Numbered from the stretch's first letter, positions 1 to 8,750 are shown. The stretch is DNA of 64,000 nt from Streptomyces venezuelae (GCF_008642275.1 NZ_CP029189.1:1235001-1299000), one strand, 5' to 3'. Notes: generated from the letters alone by a model not told the origin. Numbers and translations are program-made.

Positions 1-340
1 GCACACATCACTTAGAGCGGGCGCATCATGTCGGAATATGACCGACGCGCCACAACGTCCTCGCTGTGTTGTTGCCTGCAAGCATCACCCGAAGGCGACC
101 TCACAGGTCTTTTTCAAAGGAACCTCATCCACCGAAGTGGACGGGGTATCAACTTCTGGCGTTGATTTTTGGCACGCTGTTGAGTTCTCAAGGAACGGAC
201 GCTTCCTTTGTACTCACCCTCTCGGGCTTTCCTCCGGGCTTTCGTTCTGTTCTTGCATTTCCGACTCTATCAGACTCTTTCGTGTCCGACTTCCTCGGCG
301 CTTTCCAGGTTTTCGCTCTCGCGTTTCCCTTTCCGGCGGC
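1..340 (-). ncRNA. Leader of a minus-strand rRNA operon (16S precursor 5' spacer)
   Basis: Read on the minus strand, this stretch matches the 5' leader that precedes 16S rRNA in Streptomyces rrn operons, as I remember it: the TTGAGAACTCAACAGCGTG antitermination-type box (positions 170-191 in reverse), then the CAAAAATCAACGCC and GTTGATACCCCGTCC blocks and the ACACAGCGAGGACG block near the left edge. The 16S gene itself would start just left of base 1. It is much less GC-rich than the rest of the window and holds no convincing protein gene; the short open frames here lack Streptomyces codon bias. The identification rests on recalled sequence, not on an alignment. Confidence 0.8.
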
Positions 341-350
341 TCCGACTCTA
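264..350 (-). promoter_or_regulatory. Two rrn-type promoter -10 regions (CTGATAGAGTCGGA twice)
   Basis: The minus strand carries CTGATAGAGTCGGA twice. The TAGAGT hexamers sit at 345-350 and 264-269, 81 bp apart. TAGAGT fits the TANNNT -10 of the principal sigma factor, and Streptomyces rrn operons are known to have several tandem promoters. No good TTGAC -35 lies at the right distance from either, which is common for rrn promoters. Start points near 338 and 257 are inferred. Confidence 0.55.
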
Positions 351-544
351 TCAGTGGTTTTCCCTCTCCCTGACCACTCGCCGAATTACCGAAAAGGCAT
401 ACGGAAAGAGGGGTGGGATAAAGATCTTCACTGAAGAGGAGGAGTCCCGTCCATCAGCCGTTCGCGAGAAGTTCACACGAGGCGTCCTGGCGGGAGTCAC
501 GACAGTACAGCTCTGGGGGTGCCCAAGCAAATCGATTCAGGCGT

Positions 545-573
545 ATGGTCTAGTCCACCGGTCTAGTCCACTA
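545..573 (+). promoter_or_regulatory. Tandem DasR-type operators (dre) upstream of crr
   Basis: ATGGTCTAGTCCACCG (545-560) is followed without a gap by CCGGTCTAGTCCACTA (558-573). Both match the DasR responsive element ACTGGTCTAGACCACT at most positions, and the GGTCTAGTCCAC core is identical in the two. DasR is the GntR-family repressor of N-acetylglucosamine and PTS genes in Streptomyces and is known to control crr-ptsI. The pair lies about 140 bp before the crr start codon. No clear -35/-10 pair could be placed next to it. Confidence 0.8.
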
Positions 574-714
574 GTCTCCGTGCCAACGGAGGCGCCCGGA
601 TCAGGACCTACATCGGGCGAACCCGAACATCTAGTGCCATATCCTTCTGAAGAGTACGCCGTTCGCGACAGGTAGTGACGGCGACACGATGAGCCCCACC
701 CCTGGGAGGCCCCC

Positions 715-1164
715 ATGACCAGCGTGACGTCCCCACTTGCCGGGCGTGCCATCGGACTCGCGGCAGTGCCCGATCCGGTGTTCTCCGGCGCCATGGTGGG
801 ACCTGGCACCGCCATTGATCCCGTCCGCGAGCCGTCGGAGGCGGTGTCCCCCGTCGATGGTGTGGTCGTCTCCCTGCACCCGCACGCGTACGTCGTCGTC
901 GACGGCGAGGGTCACGGTGTACTCACGCACCTCGGGATCGACACGGTTCAGCTCAACGGCGAGGGCTTCGAGCTCCTCGTCAACAAGGGCGACACCGTGA
1001 CCCGCGGCCAGGCCGTCATCCGCTGGAACCCCGCTGCCGTCGAGGAAGCCGGCAAGTCGCCGATCTGCCCGGTCGTGGCACTGGAAGCGACGGCCAAGTC
1101 CCTCTCCAACGTCGTCGAATCCGGCGACGTGAAGGCTGACGACGCTCTGTTCAGCTGGCAGTGA
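715..1164 (+). CDS. crr: PTS glucose-type enzyme IIA (IIA-Crr)
   Basis: Cytosolic phosphocarrier of the phosphotransferase system: it accepts phosphate from HPr and passes it to the IIB domain of a sugar permease, in Streptomyces mainly for N-acetylglucosamine. The 149-aa length is right for a stand-alone IIA-Glc domain. The phosphorylated histidine is H72 in VLTHLGIDTV, and the second conserved active-site histidine is H57 in SLHPHAYV. The start is supported by GGGAGG six bases upstream. ptsI follows on the same strand 74 bases after the stop, giving the usual crr-ptsI operon behind the two DasR sites. Nothing is truncated or unusual. Confidence 0.96.
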   Translation: MTSVTSPLAGRAIGLAAVPDPVFSGAMVGPGTAIDPVREPSEAVSPVDGVVVSLHPHAYVVVDGEGHGVLTHLGIDTVQLNGEGFELLVNKGDTVTRGQAVIRWNPAAVEEAGKSPICPVVALEATAKSLSNVVESGDVKADDALFSWQ

Positions 1165-1238
1165 CACGTCCGCCTGTACGGGCGAGTCGTATATCCACCG
1201 CGGCGGCTCGGCCCGCCGCTCTACCGGAGACGGGTGAA

Positions 1239-2909
1239 ATGGAGACAACGCTGCGAGGCGTCGGCGTGAGCCACGGGGTGGCGATCGGCGAGGTGCGGCA
1301 CATGGGCACGGCGGTTCTGGAACCGCCGGCCAGGCAGATCACCGCGGACGAGGCGGCGCGCGAACAGGGGCGCGCCCGTCAGGCCGTGAGTGCCGTGGCG
1401 GCCGATCTGATCGCGCGTGGCCAGCTGGCCGGTGGCGAGGCCCAGCACGTGCTCGAGGCCCAGGCGATGATCGCCGAGGACCCCGAGCTGATGGCGGACG
1501 TCGACCGGCGGATCGCCGTCGGCAGTACCGCGGAGCGCGGCGTGTACGACGCGTTCGCCGCGTACCGCGACCTGCTCGCAGGGGCCGGGGAGTACATGGC
1601 CGGCCGGGTGGCCGACCTGGACGACGTGCGCAACCGCATCGTCGCGCGGCTGCTGGGCGTGCCGATGCCGGGTGTGCCCGACAGCGACGAGCCGTACGTG
1701 CTGATCGCGCGGGACCTGGCTCCCGCCGACACGGCGCTGCTCGACCCGGCGCTCGTGCTCGGGTTCGTGACCGAGGAGGGCGGGCCGACCAGCCACAGCG
1801 CGATCCTCGCGCGGGCGCTGGGCGTGCCGGCGATCGTGGCGCTGCCGGGTGCCGGTGAGATCGCGGAGGGCACCGTGATCGCGGTGGACGGCAGCACGGG
1901 TGACCTGTTCGTGGACCCGTCGCCGCAGAAGCGGGCGGAGTTGGAGGCTTCGGCCGCCGAGCGCAGGGCGGCTCTGGCCGCGTCGTCCGGTCCGGGTGCG
2001 ACGTCCGACGGTCACAAGGTGCCGCTGCTGGCCAATGTGGGCGGTCCCGCGGACGTGCCGGCGGCCGTCGAGGCCGGGGCCGAGGGCGTGGGTCTGTTCC
2101 GCACCGAGTTCCTGTTCCTGGACGACAGCAAGAAGGCGCCGTCGGAGGAGAAGCAGGTCGACTCCTACCGCAAGGTGCTGGAGGCCTTCCCCGAGGGTCG
2201 TGTCGTGGTGCGGGTGCTCGATGCCGGTGCCGACAAGCCGCTGGACTTCCTGACGCCGGGCGACGAGCCCAACCCGGCGCTGGGGGTGCGCGGGCTGCGC
2301 TCGCTGCTGGACCACCCGGACGTGTTGCGTACGCAGCTCACCGCGCTGGCCAAGGCGGCCGAGGGGCTGCCGGTCTACCTCGAGGTCATGGCCCCGATGG
2401 TCGCCGACCGGATCGACGCGAAGGCCTTCGCGGACGCCTGCCGGGAGGCCGGTCTGAAGGCGAAGTTCGGCGCGATGGTCGAGATCCCCTCCGCCGCCCT
2501 GCGGGCGCGCTCGATCCTCCAGGAAGTCGAGTTCCTGTCGCTGGGCACGAACGACCTGGCCCAGTACGCCTTCGCCGCCGACCGTCAGGTCGGCGCCGTC
2601 TCCCGGCTCCAGGACCCGTGGCAGCCGGCGCTGCTCGATCTGATCGCGATGTCGGCGGATGCCGCCAAGGCGGAGGGCAAGAGCTGCGGTGTCTGTGGCG
2701 AGGCCGCTTCCGATCCGCTGCTGGCCTGTGTGCTGACCGGTCTGGGTGTCACCTCTCTTTCGATGGGTGCCGCTTCGATTCCTTATGTGCGGGCGACGCT
2801 CGCCAAGTACACGCTGGCCCAGTGCGAGCGTGCCGCGGCGGCGGCTCGTGCGGCGGACAGCGCCGAGGAGGCGCGGGTCGCCGCGCAGGCGGTGCTGTCC
2901 GGCGAGTAG
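1239..2909 (+). CDS. ptsI: PTS enzyme I (phosphoenolpyruvate-protein phosphotransferase)
   Basis: First enzyme of the PTS: it autophosphorylates from phosphoenolpyruvate and phosphorylates HPr. Counting from the chosen ATG the protein is 556 aa. The N-terminal half carries the phospho-histidine H186 in GGPTSHSAILAR; the C-terminal PEP-binding barrel carries VGLFRTEFLF, LSLGTNDLAQYAFAADR and the GVCGEAASDP cysteine motif. An in-frame GTG 26 codons upstream is open, but the ATG has GGAGA eight bases before it and begins with the family N-terminus (LRGVGVSHGVAIG), so it is preferred. Followed by a strong convergent terminator. Confidence 0.96.
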   Translation: METTLRGVGVSHGVAIGEVRHMGTAVLEPPARQITADEAAREQGRARQAVSAVAADLIARGQLAGGEAQHVLEAQAMIAEDPELMADVDRRIAVGSTAERGVYDAFAAYRDLLAGAGEYMAGRVADLDDVRNRIVARLLGVPMPGVPDSDEPYVLIARDLAPADTALLDPALVLGFVTEEGGPTSHSAILARALGVPAIVALPGAGEIAEGTVIAVDGSTGDLFVDPSPQKRAELEASAAERRAALAASSGPGATSDGHKVPLLANVGGPADVPAAVEAGAEGVGLFRTEFLFLDDSKKAPSEEKQVDSYRKVLEAFPEGRVVVRVLDAGADKPLDFLTPGDEPNPALGVRGLRSLLDHPDVLRTQLTALAKAAEGLPVYLEVMAPMVADRIDAKAFADACREAGLKAKFGAMVEIPSAALRARSILQEVEFLSLGTNDLAQYAFAADRQVGAVSRLQDPWQPALLDLIAMSADAAKAEGKSCGVCGEAASDPLLACVLTGLGVTSLSMGAASIPYVRATLAKYTLAQCERAAAAARAADSAEEARVAAQAVLSGE

Positions 2910-2930
2910 CCGTCTGGTGTCGTGTGGTGT

Positions 2931-2963
2931 CGAGGGGCCTTCGCTTGTGGCGAGGGCCCCTCG
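2931..2963. terminator. Bidirectional terminator between ptsI and a convergent gene
   Basis: CGAGGGGCC (2931-2939) pairs with GGCCCCTCG (2955-2963), and the inner TCGC/GCGA can extend the stem. It sits between two convergent stop codons. Confidence 0.75.
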
Positions 2964-2979
2964 GTCGGTTCCGGACCGG

Positions 2980-3912
2980 TCAGTGGTGCGGTCCGGGTGC
3001 GTCGACCTCGTACCCCGGGCAGTATTCGACGCCCGATTCGGGGGCGACGGGGTCTCCGGTGTCGGCGTCGGTGCAGTAGGCGTTGAAGACGGCCGCAGCC
3101 GACAGGGCGGTGAGCCGGCCGCGGTCCAGGCGCCAGCCGTGGACCCGGTCCCGGTGGTCCTCACCGGTCGTGCGGACCACCAGTCCTCCGGTGCCGCCGA
3201 GGGCGAGTCCCGCGGCGAGGACCGTCACGAAGCCGAGGCCTTCCCGGCTTTCGATGCGGGGCGGGGTGTCCGGGTCGTCGGTGGTGTCGGCGTGCAGGAC
3301 TGCGACGAGTTGCTGTGCGTCGGTCGGGACGCTGCAGACGAAGTGGTGGTGGCCGGGACCGGCGCCGGCGACGAGGCGTTTGAGCGCGTCGGCGGCACGG
3401 TCGAAGGAGGCGTGGCCGATGTCCTCGCCGCAGTCCGCGCAGTGGCCGACCTCGGCCAGGACGCCGGTGGCGTATTCCCAGGTGGCCTGGCGGACGGCCT
3501 CGTCCACGAGGAGGGGGACGAGCTCGTCGATGGGCTGGCCGGTGTAGGGCAGGAGGGCGCCTGTGCCGGCCAGCTCGGCGGTGAAGCGGGCGCGGGTTTC
3601 GGCGGTGTCCGGGTCGAGGCCGGCTTCCCCGCAGAAGTCGGCGTACTCCTCGGGATCGAAGAGGGCGACGGTGGTGTGGATGCCCTGGGCCGCGCGGGAC
3701 CTGAGCAGGCCGTCCACGTGGTGGAGGTAGTCGGCGTAGTCGGTGTGGTCGTCGAAGCTGAAGCTGCGGTAGCCGCACATGGCCGCGAAGTCCCCGGCGT
3801 CGGCCAGCAGGCCCATGGTGCCGGGGACCTCGCGGCGCAGCAGGCGGCGCCGGTCGGTGGTGCGTGTCCGGTGCTTGCCCGTGGGCGTACCGGTGTCGTT
3901 CTTGCGTGGCAT
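2980..3912 (-). CDS. Conserved hypothetical protein, 310 aa
   Basis: Function unknown. The protein is acidic, soluble and has no membrane segment. A single CxxC pair (HCADCGED) and a few other cysteines could hold a metal, but no family motif is recognised. The N-terminus is basic (PRKNDTGTPTGKHRTRTTDRRR). An ATG seven codons further upstream is open, but the chosen ATG lies directly behind a GGGGGAG ribosome site. It reads toward ptsI and shares direction with the acetoacetyl-CoA synthetase gene 63 bases upstream; that spacing permits but does not prove co-transcription. A gene in this position next to ptsI is conserved in S. coelicolor as far as I recall. Confidence 0.85.
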   Translation of the reverse strand: MPRKNDTGTPTGKHRTRTTDRRRLLRREVPGTMGLLADAGDFAAMCGYRSFSFDDHTDYADYLHHVDGLLRSRAAQGIHTTVALFDPEEYADFCGEAGLDPDTAETRARFTAELAGTGALLPYTGQPIDELVPLLVDEAVRQATWEYATGVLAEVGHCADCGEDIGHASFDRAADALKRLVAGAGPGHHHFVCSVPTDAQQLVAVLHADTTDDPDTPPRIESREGLGFVTVLAAGLALGGTGGLVVRTTGEDHRDRVHGWRLDRGRLTALSAAAVFNAYCTDADTGDPVAPESGVEYCPGYEVDAPGPHH

Positions 3913-3975
3913 GGCTCCCCCTGAGTGTCGCAATCACTTGCTCACTCAGAGTAGCCATCGCCACTGACAGTGACC

Positions 3976-5952
3976 TCAGCCGCGGGTGCGGGCCAGCTCC
4001 TCGTAGAAGGGGAGGAGGTCGAGGTTGTCGACGGAGCCCGGGTTGACCGCCTTGGCCAGGGGGGTGCCCTGGAGGAGGCGCTTGACCGGGACCTCGATGC
4101 GCTTGCCGGTGAGGGTGTGGGGGATGCCGGGGACCTCGATGATCTCGTCGGGGACGTGACGCGGGGAGAGTTCCTCGCGGATCGTCGCCTTGATGCGTGC
4201 GCGCAGGTCGTCGTCGAGGGTCGCGCCGGGGGCGAGGTGGACGAAGAGCGGCATCCAGTAGCCGCCGTTCGGCTCTTCCAGGCCGATGACCAGGGATTCC
4301 TTGATCTCGGGGAGGCGTTCGACGGCCTCGTAGATGTCGGCGGAGCCCATCCGGACGCCCTGGCGGTTGAGGGTGGAGTCGGAGCGGCCGTGGATGACGA
4401 CCGAGCCGTGGTCGGTGAGGGTGATCCAGTCACCGTGGCGCCAGACGCCGGGGAACATCTCGAAGTAGCTGTCGTGGTAGCGGCTGCCGTCGGGGTCGTT
4501 CCAGAAGTGGATCGGCATGGACGGCATGGGGTTGGTGACGACGAGCTCGCCGACCTCGCCGGTGACGGGCTTCCCGGAGGGGTCCCAGGCCTGGAGGTCC
4601 GTGCCGAGGCAGGCGGCCTGGAGTTCGCCGATGTGGACCGGGAGGGTGGGGACGGCGCCCGCGAAGCAGCTGCACACGTCGGTGCCGCCGCTGACGGAGG
4701 CGATCCAGAGGTCTTCGGCGACCTCGTCGTGGAGCCAGCGGAAGCCGTCGGGCGGGAGCGGGGAGCCGGTGGTGGCGACGCACTTCACGGCGGAGAGGTC
4801 GAAGTCGCGGGACGGGTGGACCTCGGCCTTGCGGCAGGCCATGACGTAGGCGGCGGAGGTGCCGTAGAGGGTGGCCTTCGTCCGCTCGGCGATGCGCCAC
4901 TGGGCGCCGGTGTCGGGGTAGCCGGGGCTGCCGTCGTAGAGGACGACGGTCGTGCCGGTGAGCAGGCCGGAGACGAGGAAGTTCCACATCATCCAGCCGG
5001 TGGAGGTGTACCAGAAGAACCGGTCCTCGGGGCCGAGGTCGCAGTGCAGGCCGAGCTGCTTGAGGTGTTCGAGGAGGATGCCGCCCTGGGACTGGACGAT
5101 GGCCTTGGGGAGGCCGGTCGTACCGGAGGAGTAGAGCACCCAGAGGGGGTGGTCGAAGGGGACCGGTTCGAAGACGGGCTCGGTGTCGCCGGAGGTGAGG
5201 GCGGACCAGTCGAGGGCGCCTTCGGGGGCGGGCGTGCCCAGGAGCGGGATGTGGACGACGGCGCGCAGGGAGGGCAGGTCGGCGCGGAGTTCGGCGACGG
5301 TGTCGCGGCGGTCGTGCTGCTTGCCGCCGTAGCGGTAGCCGTCGACGGTGAACAGGACGACGGGCTCGACCTGCTGGAAGCGGTCGAGGACGCTGCGGGC
5401 GCCGAAGTCGGGGGCGCAGGAGGTCCAGACCCCGCCGACGGCGGCGGTGGCGAGGAGGGCGACGGCGGCCTCGGGGATGTTGGGGAGGTAGCCGCTGACG
5501 CGGTCGCCGGGGCGTACGCCGAGGGCGCGCAGTTCGGCGGCGAGCGAGCCGACCTGGCGGCGGAGCTCGGCCCAGCCGACGGGGACGACCTCGTGGGTCT
5601 CGTCCACATACAGGAGGGCGGGTTCTTCCGCGCGGGCCGGGTCTTCTGCGGCACGCAGGGCGTGCTCGGCGTAGTTGAGGGTGGCTCCGGTGAACCACTG
5701 GGCGCCGGGCATGGACCGGTCGGCGAGGACGGACTCGTACGGGGTGGTGAAGCGGACGTCGAACCATTCGGCGACGGCCTGCCAGAAGGTGTCGAGCGCG
5801 TCGACGGACCAGCGGTGCAGGGCGGGGTAGCCGCCGTCGGCGGGGGCTCCGTGGCGCTCGGCGGCCCAGGCCTGGAAGGCGGTGATCCGGGCCGCGGCGA
5901 TCCGGTCGGGGCCCGGCGCCCAGAGGGGTTCCGGCTGCGTGGCTGAGGTCAT
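3976..5952 (-). CDS. aacS: Acetoacetyl-CoA synthetase (AMP-forming)
   Basis: ANL-superfamily ligase that activates acetoacetate with ATP and CoA to acetoacetyl-CoA in the cytosol, feeding ketone-body carbon into acetyl-CoA or polyketide/PHB metabolism. At 658 aa it has the length of acetoacetyl-CoA synthetases, longer than most acyl-CoA ligases at the N-terminus. The AMP-binding P-loop is LYSSGTTGLPKA around residue 274; other signatures are FWYTSTGWMMWN and HGRSDSTLNRQGVRMG; the catalytic lysine of the C-terminal domain is K617 in TLTGKRIEVP. A close alternative is a different medium-chain acyl-CoA ligase, but length and the TGWMMWN motif favour this call. Start ATG precedes MTSATQPEPLWAPG, typical of the family. 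Confidence 0.93.
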   Translation of the reverse strand: MTSATQPEPLWAPGPDRIAAARITAFQAWAAERHGAPADGGYPALHRWSVDALDTFWQAVAEWFDVRFTTPYESVLADRSMPGAQWFTGATLNYAEHALRAAEDPARAEEPALLYVDETHEVVPVGWAELRRQVGSLAAELRALGVRPGDRVSGYLPNIPEAAVALLATAAVGGVWTSCAPDFGARSVLDRFQQVEPVVLFTVDGYRYGGKQHDRRDTVAELRADLPSLRAVVHIPLLGTPAPEGALDWSALTSGDTEPVFEPVPFDHPLWVLYSSGTTGLPKAIVQSQGGILLEHLKQLGLHCDLGPEDRFFWYTSTGWMMWNFLVSGLLTGTTVVLYDGSPGYPDTGAQWRIAERTKATLYGTSAAYVMACRKAEVHPSRDFDLSAVKCVATTGSPLPPDGFRWLHDEVAEDLWIASVSGGTDVCSCFAGAVPTLPVHIGELQAACLGTDLQAWDPSGKPVTGEVGELVVTNPMPSMPIHFWNDPDGSRYHDSYFEMFPGVWRHGDWITLTDHGSVVIHGRSDSTLNRQGVRMGSADIYEAVERLPEIKESLVIGLEEPNGGYWMPLFVHLAPGATLDDDLRARIKATIREELSPRHVPDEIIEVPGIPHTLTGKRIEVPVKRLLQGTPLAKAVNPGSVDNLDLLPFYEELARTRG

Positions 5953-6173
5953 GGGTCGGCTCCCGGTCAAGTCTGCGGCTCGCGCTTCGTGTGCGTACGG
6001 TGCCGTCGCGCGGGGGTGTGGGCGCGGCGGCTCACAGGGACCATGCCATGTGATCGTCCGCTGCACCAGGGCTGTCCTGGCGGGTCGGGTGATCGGCGCC
6101 GGGGTGCCGCCGGCGGGTGAACGGCAGTTGAACGCCGTCCCCTGGGCGGGGGGCCGGTGGCAGGGTGATCGGC

Positions 6174-8522
6174 ATGAACGGTCGTGATCTGGTACGTGCG
6201 GTGAAAGACGTCGGTACGGAGCGCGGTCGGCGCGCCTGGCGCTCGGCCTGGCGCCACCGGCGCTCGGATGCGGTGGGGCTTCCGCGCCGGGGCGCGGAGC
6301 GGGCGCGCGTGCCGGGGCTGATGACCGGTACGGAGGCCCGGCCGGGCGGGGGCGTGCTGCGGTTCGCGCGCTCCGAGCTGCTGGTACGGGTGATGGTGGG
6401 CGGCGCGGTGTTCTGGAGCTGGGACGGGGCCGGGCCGACTCCGTCGTACGCGGTGGTGGGCGAGGGGCCCGAGCCGGATCCGCGGGCCGTGCTGGAGCCG
6501 GACACCGGGGGCGGCTGGCGGGTGGTGTCGGAGCGGGTGACGGTGGCGGTGTCGCGGCACGGGGCGCTGGAGGTGCGTACGCCGGGCGGGGCGGTGCTGC
6601 GGCGGGAGGCGCCGCCGCGGTGGTGGGAGCCGGTGGATCCGCGGATGGGTGCGGCGCGGTGGCTGCAGCGGAGCGAGGTGCCGGCGGACGCGCGGTTCTT
6701 CGGGCTGGGCGGCCGGGCTGGGGGGCCGCGGCTGCGGGACGGGGTGTACCGGTTGTGGAACACGGACCCGAAGGGGGGCTTCGGGCCGGGGGTCGATCCG
6801 CTGTACCTGACGATGCCGGTGCAGATGGTGGTGGCGGACGCGGGCACGCATCTGGTGTTCCACGACAACTCGTGGGACGGGCGGGTGGTGCTGCGGGAGG
6901 GTGAGGAGGGCGCCGGTTCGGGCGCGGACCGGCCGGGGGCGAGCGAGCTGCGGATGGAGGGCGGGCCGCTGCGGTGCTGGGTGCTGGTGGGGACGCCGGC
7001 GCGGGTGCTGCAGGGGTGGTCGGGGCTGACGGGCGCGGCCGCGGTGCCGCCGGAGTGGGCGCTGGGGTACCAGCACGCACGGTGGGGGTTCGGGAGTGCG
7101 GAGGAGGTGCGGCGGGTGGTCGCGGGGTACGCGGCGCGCGGGCTCGCACTGTCGGCCGTACACCTGGATATCGATCACTACGACGGGCACCGGGTGTTCA
7201 CGGTGGACGAGGGGAGGTTCCCCGACCTGCCGGAGCTGGCGCGGGAGCTGGGGGAGCTCGGGGTGCGGCTGGTGTCGATCGTGGACCCGGCGGTGAAGGC
7301 GGGCGACGGGGTGCACGCGTCGGGGCTGGCGGTGGGGGCGGGTGGGGCCTTCGTACGGGACGCGCGGGGCGCGGAGGTGCGCGGTGAGGTGTGGCCGGGC
7401 GAGTGCGCGTACCCGGATTTCACGGATCCGGCCGTGCGGGAGTGGTGGGGCGGGCTGTACGAGGAGCGGCTCGCGCGGGGCTTCGCCGGTTTCTGGCACG
7501 ACATGAACGAGCCGGTGTCCTTCGCGCCGTTCGGGGACTCGACGCTGCCGAGGTCGGCGCGGCACGCGCTGGAGGGGGCGGGTGGTGACCACCGCGAGGG
7601 GCACAACGTGTACGGGCTGGCGATGGCGCGGGCGGGGTGGGAGGGGCTGGTGCGGCTGCGGCCCGCCGAGCGGCCGTTCCTGTTCTCGCGGTCGGGGTGG
7701 GCGGGGATGCAGCGGTACGGGGGCACCTGGTCGGGGGACGTGGAGTCCAGCTGGGCGGGGCTGCGGGCCTCGCTGGCCCTGGTGCTGGGGCTCGGGCTGT
7801 GCGGGGTGCCGTACTCGGGTCCGGACGTCGGCGGGTTCGGGGGGTCGCCGTCGCCGGAGTTGTACGTGCGGTGGCTGCAACTGGGGGCCTACCTGCCGTT
7901 GTTCCGGACGCACTCGGCGATCTGGGCGGGGCGGCGGGAGCCGTGGGAGTTCGGGCCGGAGGTGGCCGAGCAGGCCGCGGAGGTGATGGCGGAACGGGAG
8001 CGGCTGCGGCCGTATTTCGTGACGCTGGCCCATCTGGCGCGGCGGACGGGGGCCCCTTACGTGCGGCCGGTGTGGTGGGGGACGCCGGAGGAGCGGCGGT
8101 TGCGGGACTGCGAGGACGCCTTCCTGCTCGGTGACGCGCTGTTGGTGGCGCCGGTGCTGGAGTGCGGGGCGGACCGGCGGGCGGTACGGCTGCCGCGGGG
8201 ACGCTGGTACGACACGGCGACGGGGGCGGCGTACGAGGGCCCGGGCCAGATCCTGCTGGACGCGCCGCAGGGCCGGATCCCGGTGCTGGCGCGGGCGGGG
8301 GCCGTGCTGCCGGTACGGGCCGCCTCCGGCGACGGGGTGGAGCTGGAGGTCTGGGCTCCGGCCCGGGGACGCACGGGGGGCGGGGTGGTGATCCGGGACC
8401 CCGGGCCGGGCTTCGAGGCGGGCGAGGTGGAGCGGTACGCGGTGCGGTGGGTGGGGGACGCGGTGGTGGTCGAGGACGAGGCGGGGAACCGGGTGGAGGG
8501 GGTCACCGTACGGGGGCTGTAG
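6174..8522 (+). CDS. Glycoside hydrolase family 31, alpha-glucosidase-like
   Basis: Retaining alpha-glycosidase of 782 aa, probably cytosolic since no signal peptide is present. The nucleophile is D443 in FWHDMNEPVSF and the acid/base is D522 in TWSGDVESSW; LDIDHYDGHRVFTVD and SRSGWAGMQRYGG are further GH31 subsite motifs. An N-terminal beta-sandwich (about residues 50-270) and C-terminal beta domains (from about 640) flank the barrel. Substrate is probably alpha-glucan oligosaccharides, but alpha-xyloside cannot be excluded by eye. Start ATG was chosen with AGGG nine bases upstream; a GTG three codons earlier is also open. It is divergent from the acetoacetyl-CoA synthetase gene, and no regulator is adjacent. 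Confidence 0.92.
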   Translation: MNGRDLVRAVKDVGTERGRRAWRSAWRHRRSDAVGLPRRGAERARVPGLMTGTEARPGGGVLRFARSELLVRVMVGGAVFWSWDGAGPTPSYAVVGEGPEPDPRAVLEPDTGGGWRVVSERVTVAVSRHGALEVRTPGGAVLRREAPPRWWEPVDPRMGAARWLQRSEVPADARFFGLGGRAGGPRLRDGVYRLWNTDPKGGFGPGVDPLYLTMPVQMVVADAGTHLVFHDNSWDGRVVLREGEEGAGSGADRPGASELRMEGGPLRCWVLVGTPARVLQGWSGLTGAAAVPPEWALGYQHARWGFGSAEEVRRVVAGYAARGLALSAVHLDIDHYDGHRVFTVDEGRFPDLPELARELGELGVRLVSIVDPAVKAGDGVHASGLAVGAGGAFVRDARGAEVRGEVWPGECAYPDFTDPAVREWWGGLYEERLARGFAGFWHDMNEPVSFAPFGDSTLPRSARHALEGAGGDHREGHNVYGLAMARAGWEGLVRLRPAERPFLFSRSGWAGMQRYGGTWSGDVESSWAGLRASLALVLGLGLCGVPYSGPDVGGFGGSPSPELYVRWLQLGAYLPLFRTHSAIWAGRREPWEFGPEVAEQAAEVMAERERLRPYFVTLAHLARRTGAPYVRPVWWGTPEERRLRDCEDAFLLGDALLVAPVLECGADRRAVRLPRGRWYDTATGAAYEGPGQILLDAPQGRIPVLARAGAVLPVRAASGDGVELEVWAPARGRTGGGVVIRDPGPGFEAGEVERYAVRWVGDAVVVEDEAGNRVEGVTVRGL

Positions 8523-8555
8523 GCGGCTGGGCCCGTACGCGGCCCGGGCCGGTAC

Positions 8556-8627
8556 GGCGGCCGGGGCCTGTACGCCGCCCGGGGCCCGTAAGGCGGCCGG
8601 GGCCTGTACGCCGCCCGGGGCCCGTAA
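8556..8627. repeat. Tandem duplication of a 36-bp unit
   Basis: Two perfect head-to-tail copies (8556-8591 and 8592-8627) of a GC-rich 36-bp unit ending in CCCGTAA. Degenerate copies of the CCCGTACGCGGCC type precede it from 8530. It lies directly after the GH31 stop and before the ArsR operator region. The CCGGGG/CCCGGG arms can fold, so it may also act as a termination region. Confidence 0.85.
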
Positions 8628-8690
8628 GGCGGCGGGGGCCGGTCGCCGCGCGCTCCGCACGGCCGGGAACTCCTGCCCACCCACCGATAC

Positions 8691-8750
8691 GCAACCAACG
8701 GTTGCACATCAGACGGGACGGGGCTAACGTGATATGCAACCGAAGGTTGC
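8691..8750 (+). promoter_or_regulatory. Promoter bracketed by two palindromic operators, probably ArsR-family
   Basis: Palindrome 1 is GCAACCAACGGTTGC (8691-8705) and palindrome 2 is GCAACCGAAGGTTGC (8736-8750); both are GCAACC-N3-GGTTGC, 45 bp apart. Between them TTGCAC (8702-8707) and TAACGT (8725-8730) form a -35/-10 pair with a 17-bp spacer. The -35 overlaps palindrome 1, and the predicted start point falls in palindrome 2. Autorepression by the ArsR protein of the operon is the obvious reading. Confidence 0.75.

Noticed and set aside
38..675. Several open frames of 90-155 codons in the first 700 bases
   Set aside because: The sequence is an rRNA operon leader; composition is wrong for Streptomyces coding DNA, no ribosome sites fit, and frames overlap one another.
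6165..6173. GTG at 6165 as the GH31 start
   Set aside because: The AGGG that would serve as ribosome site overlaps this GTG, so the ATG at 6174 is better placed.
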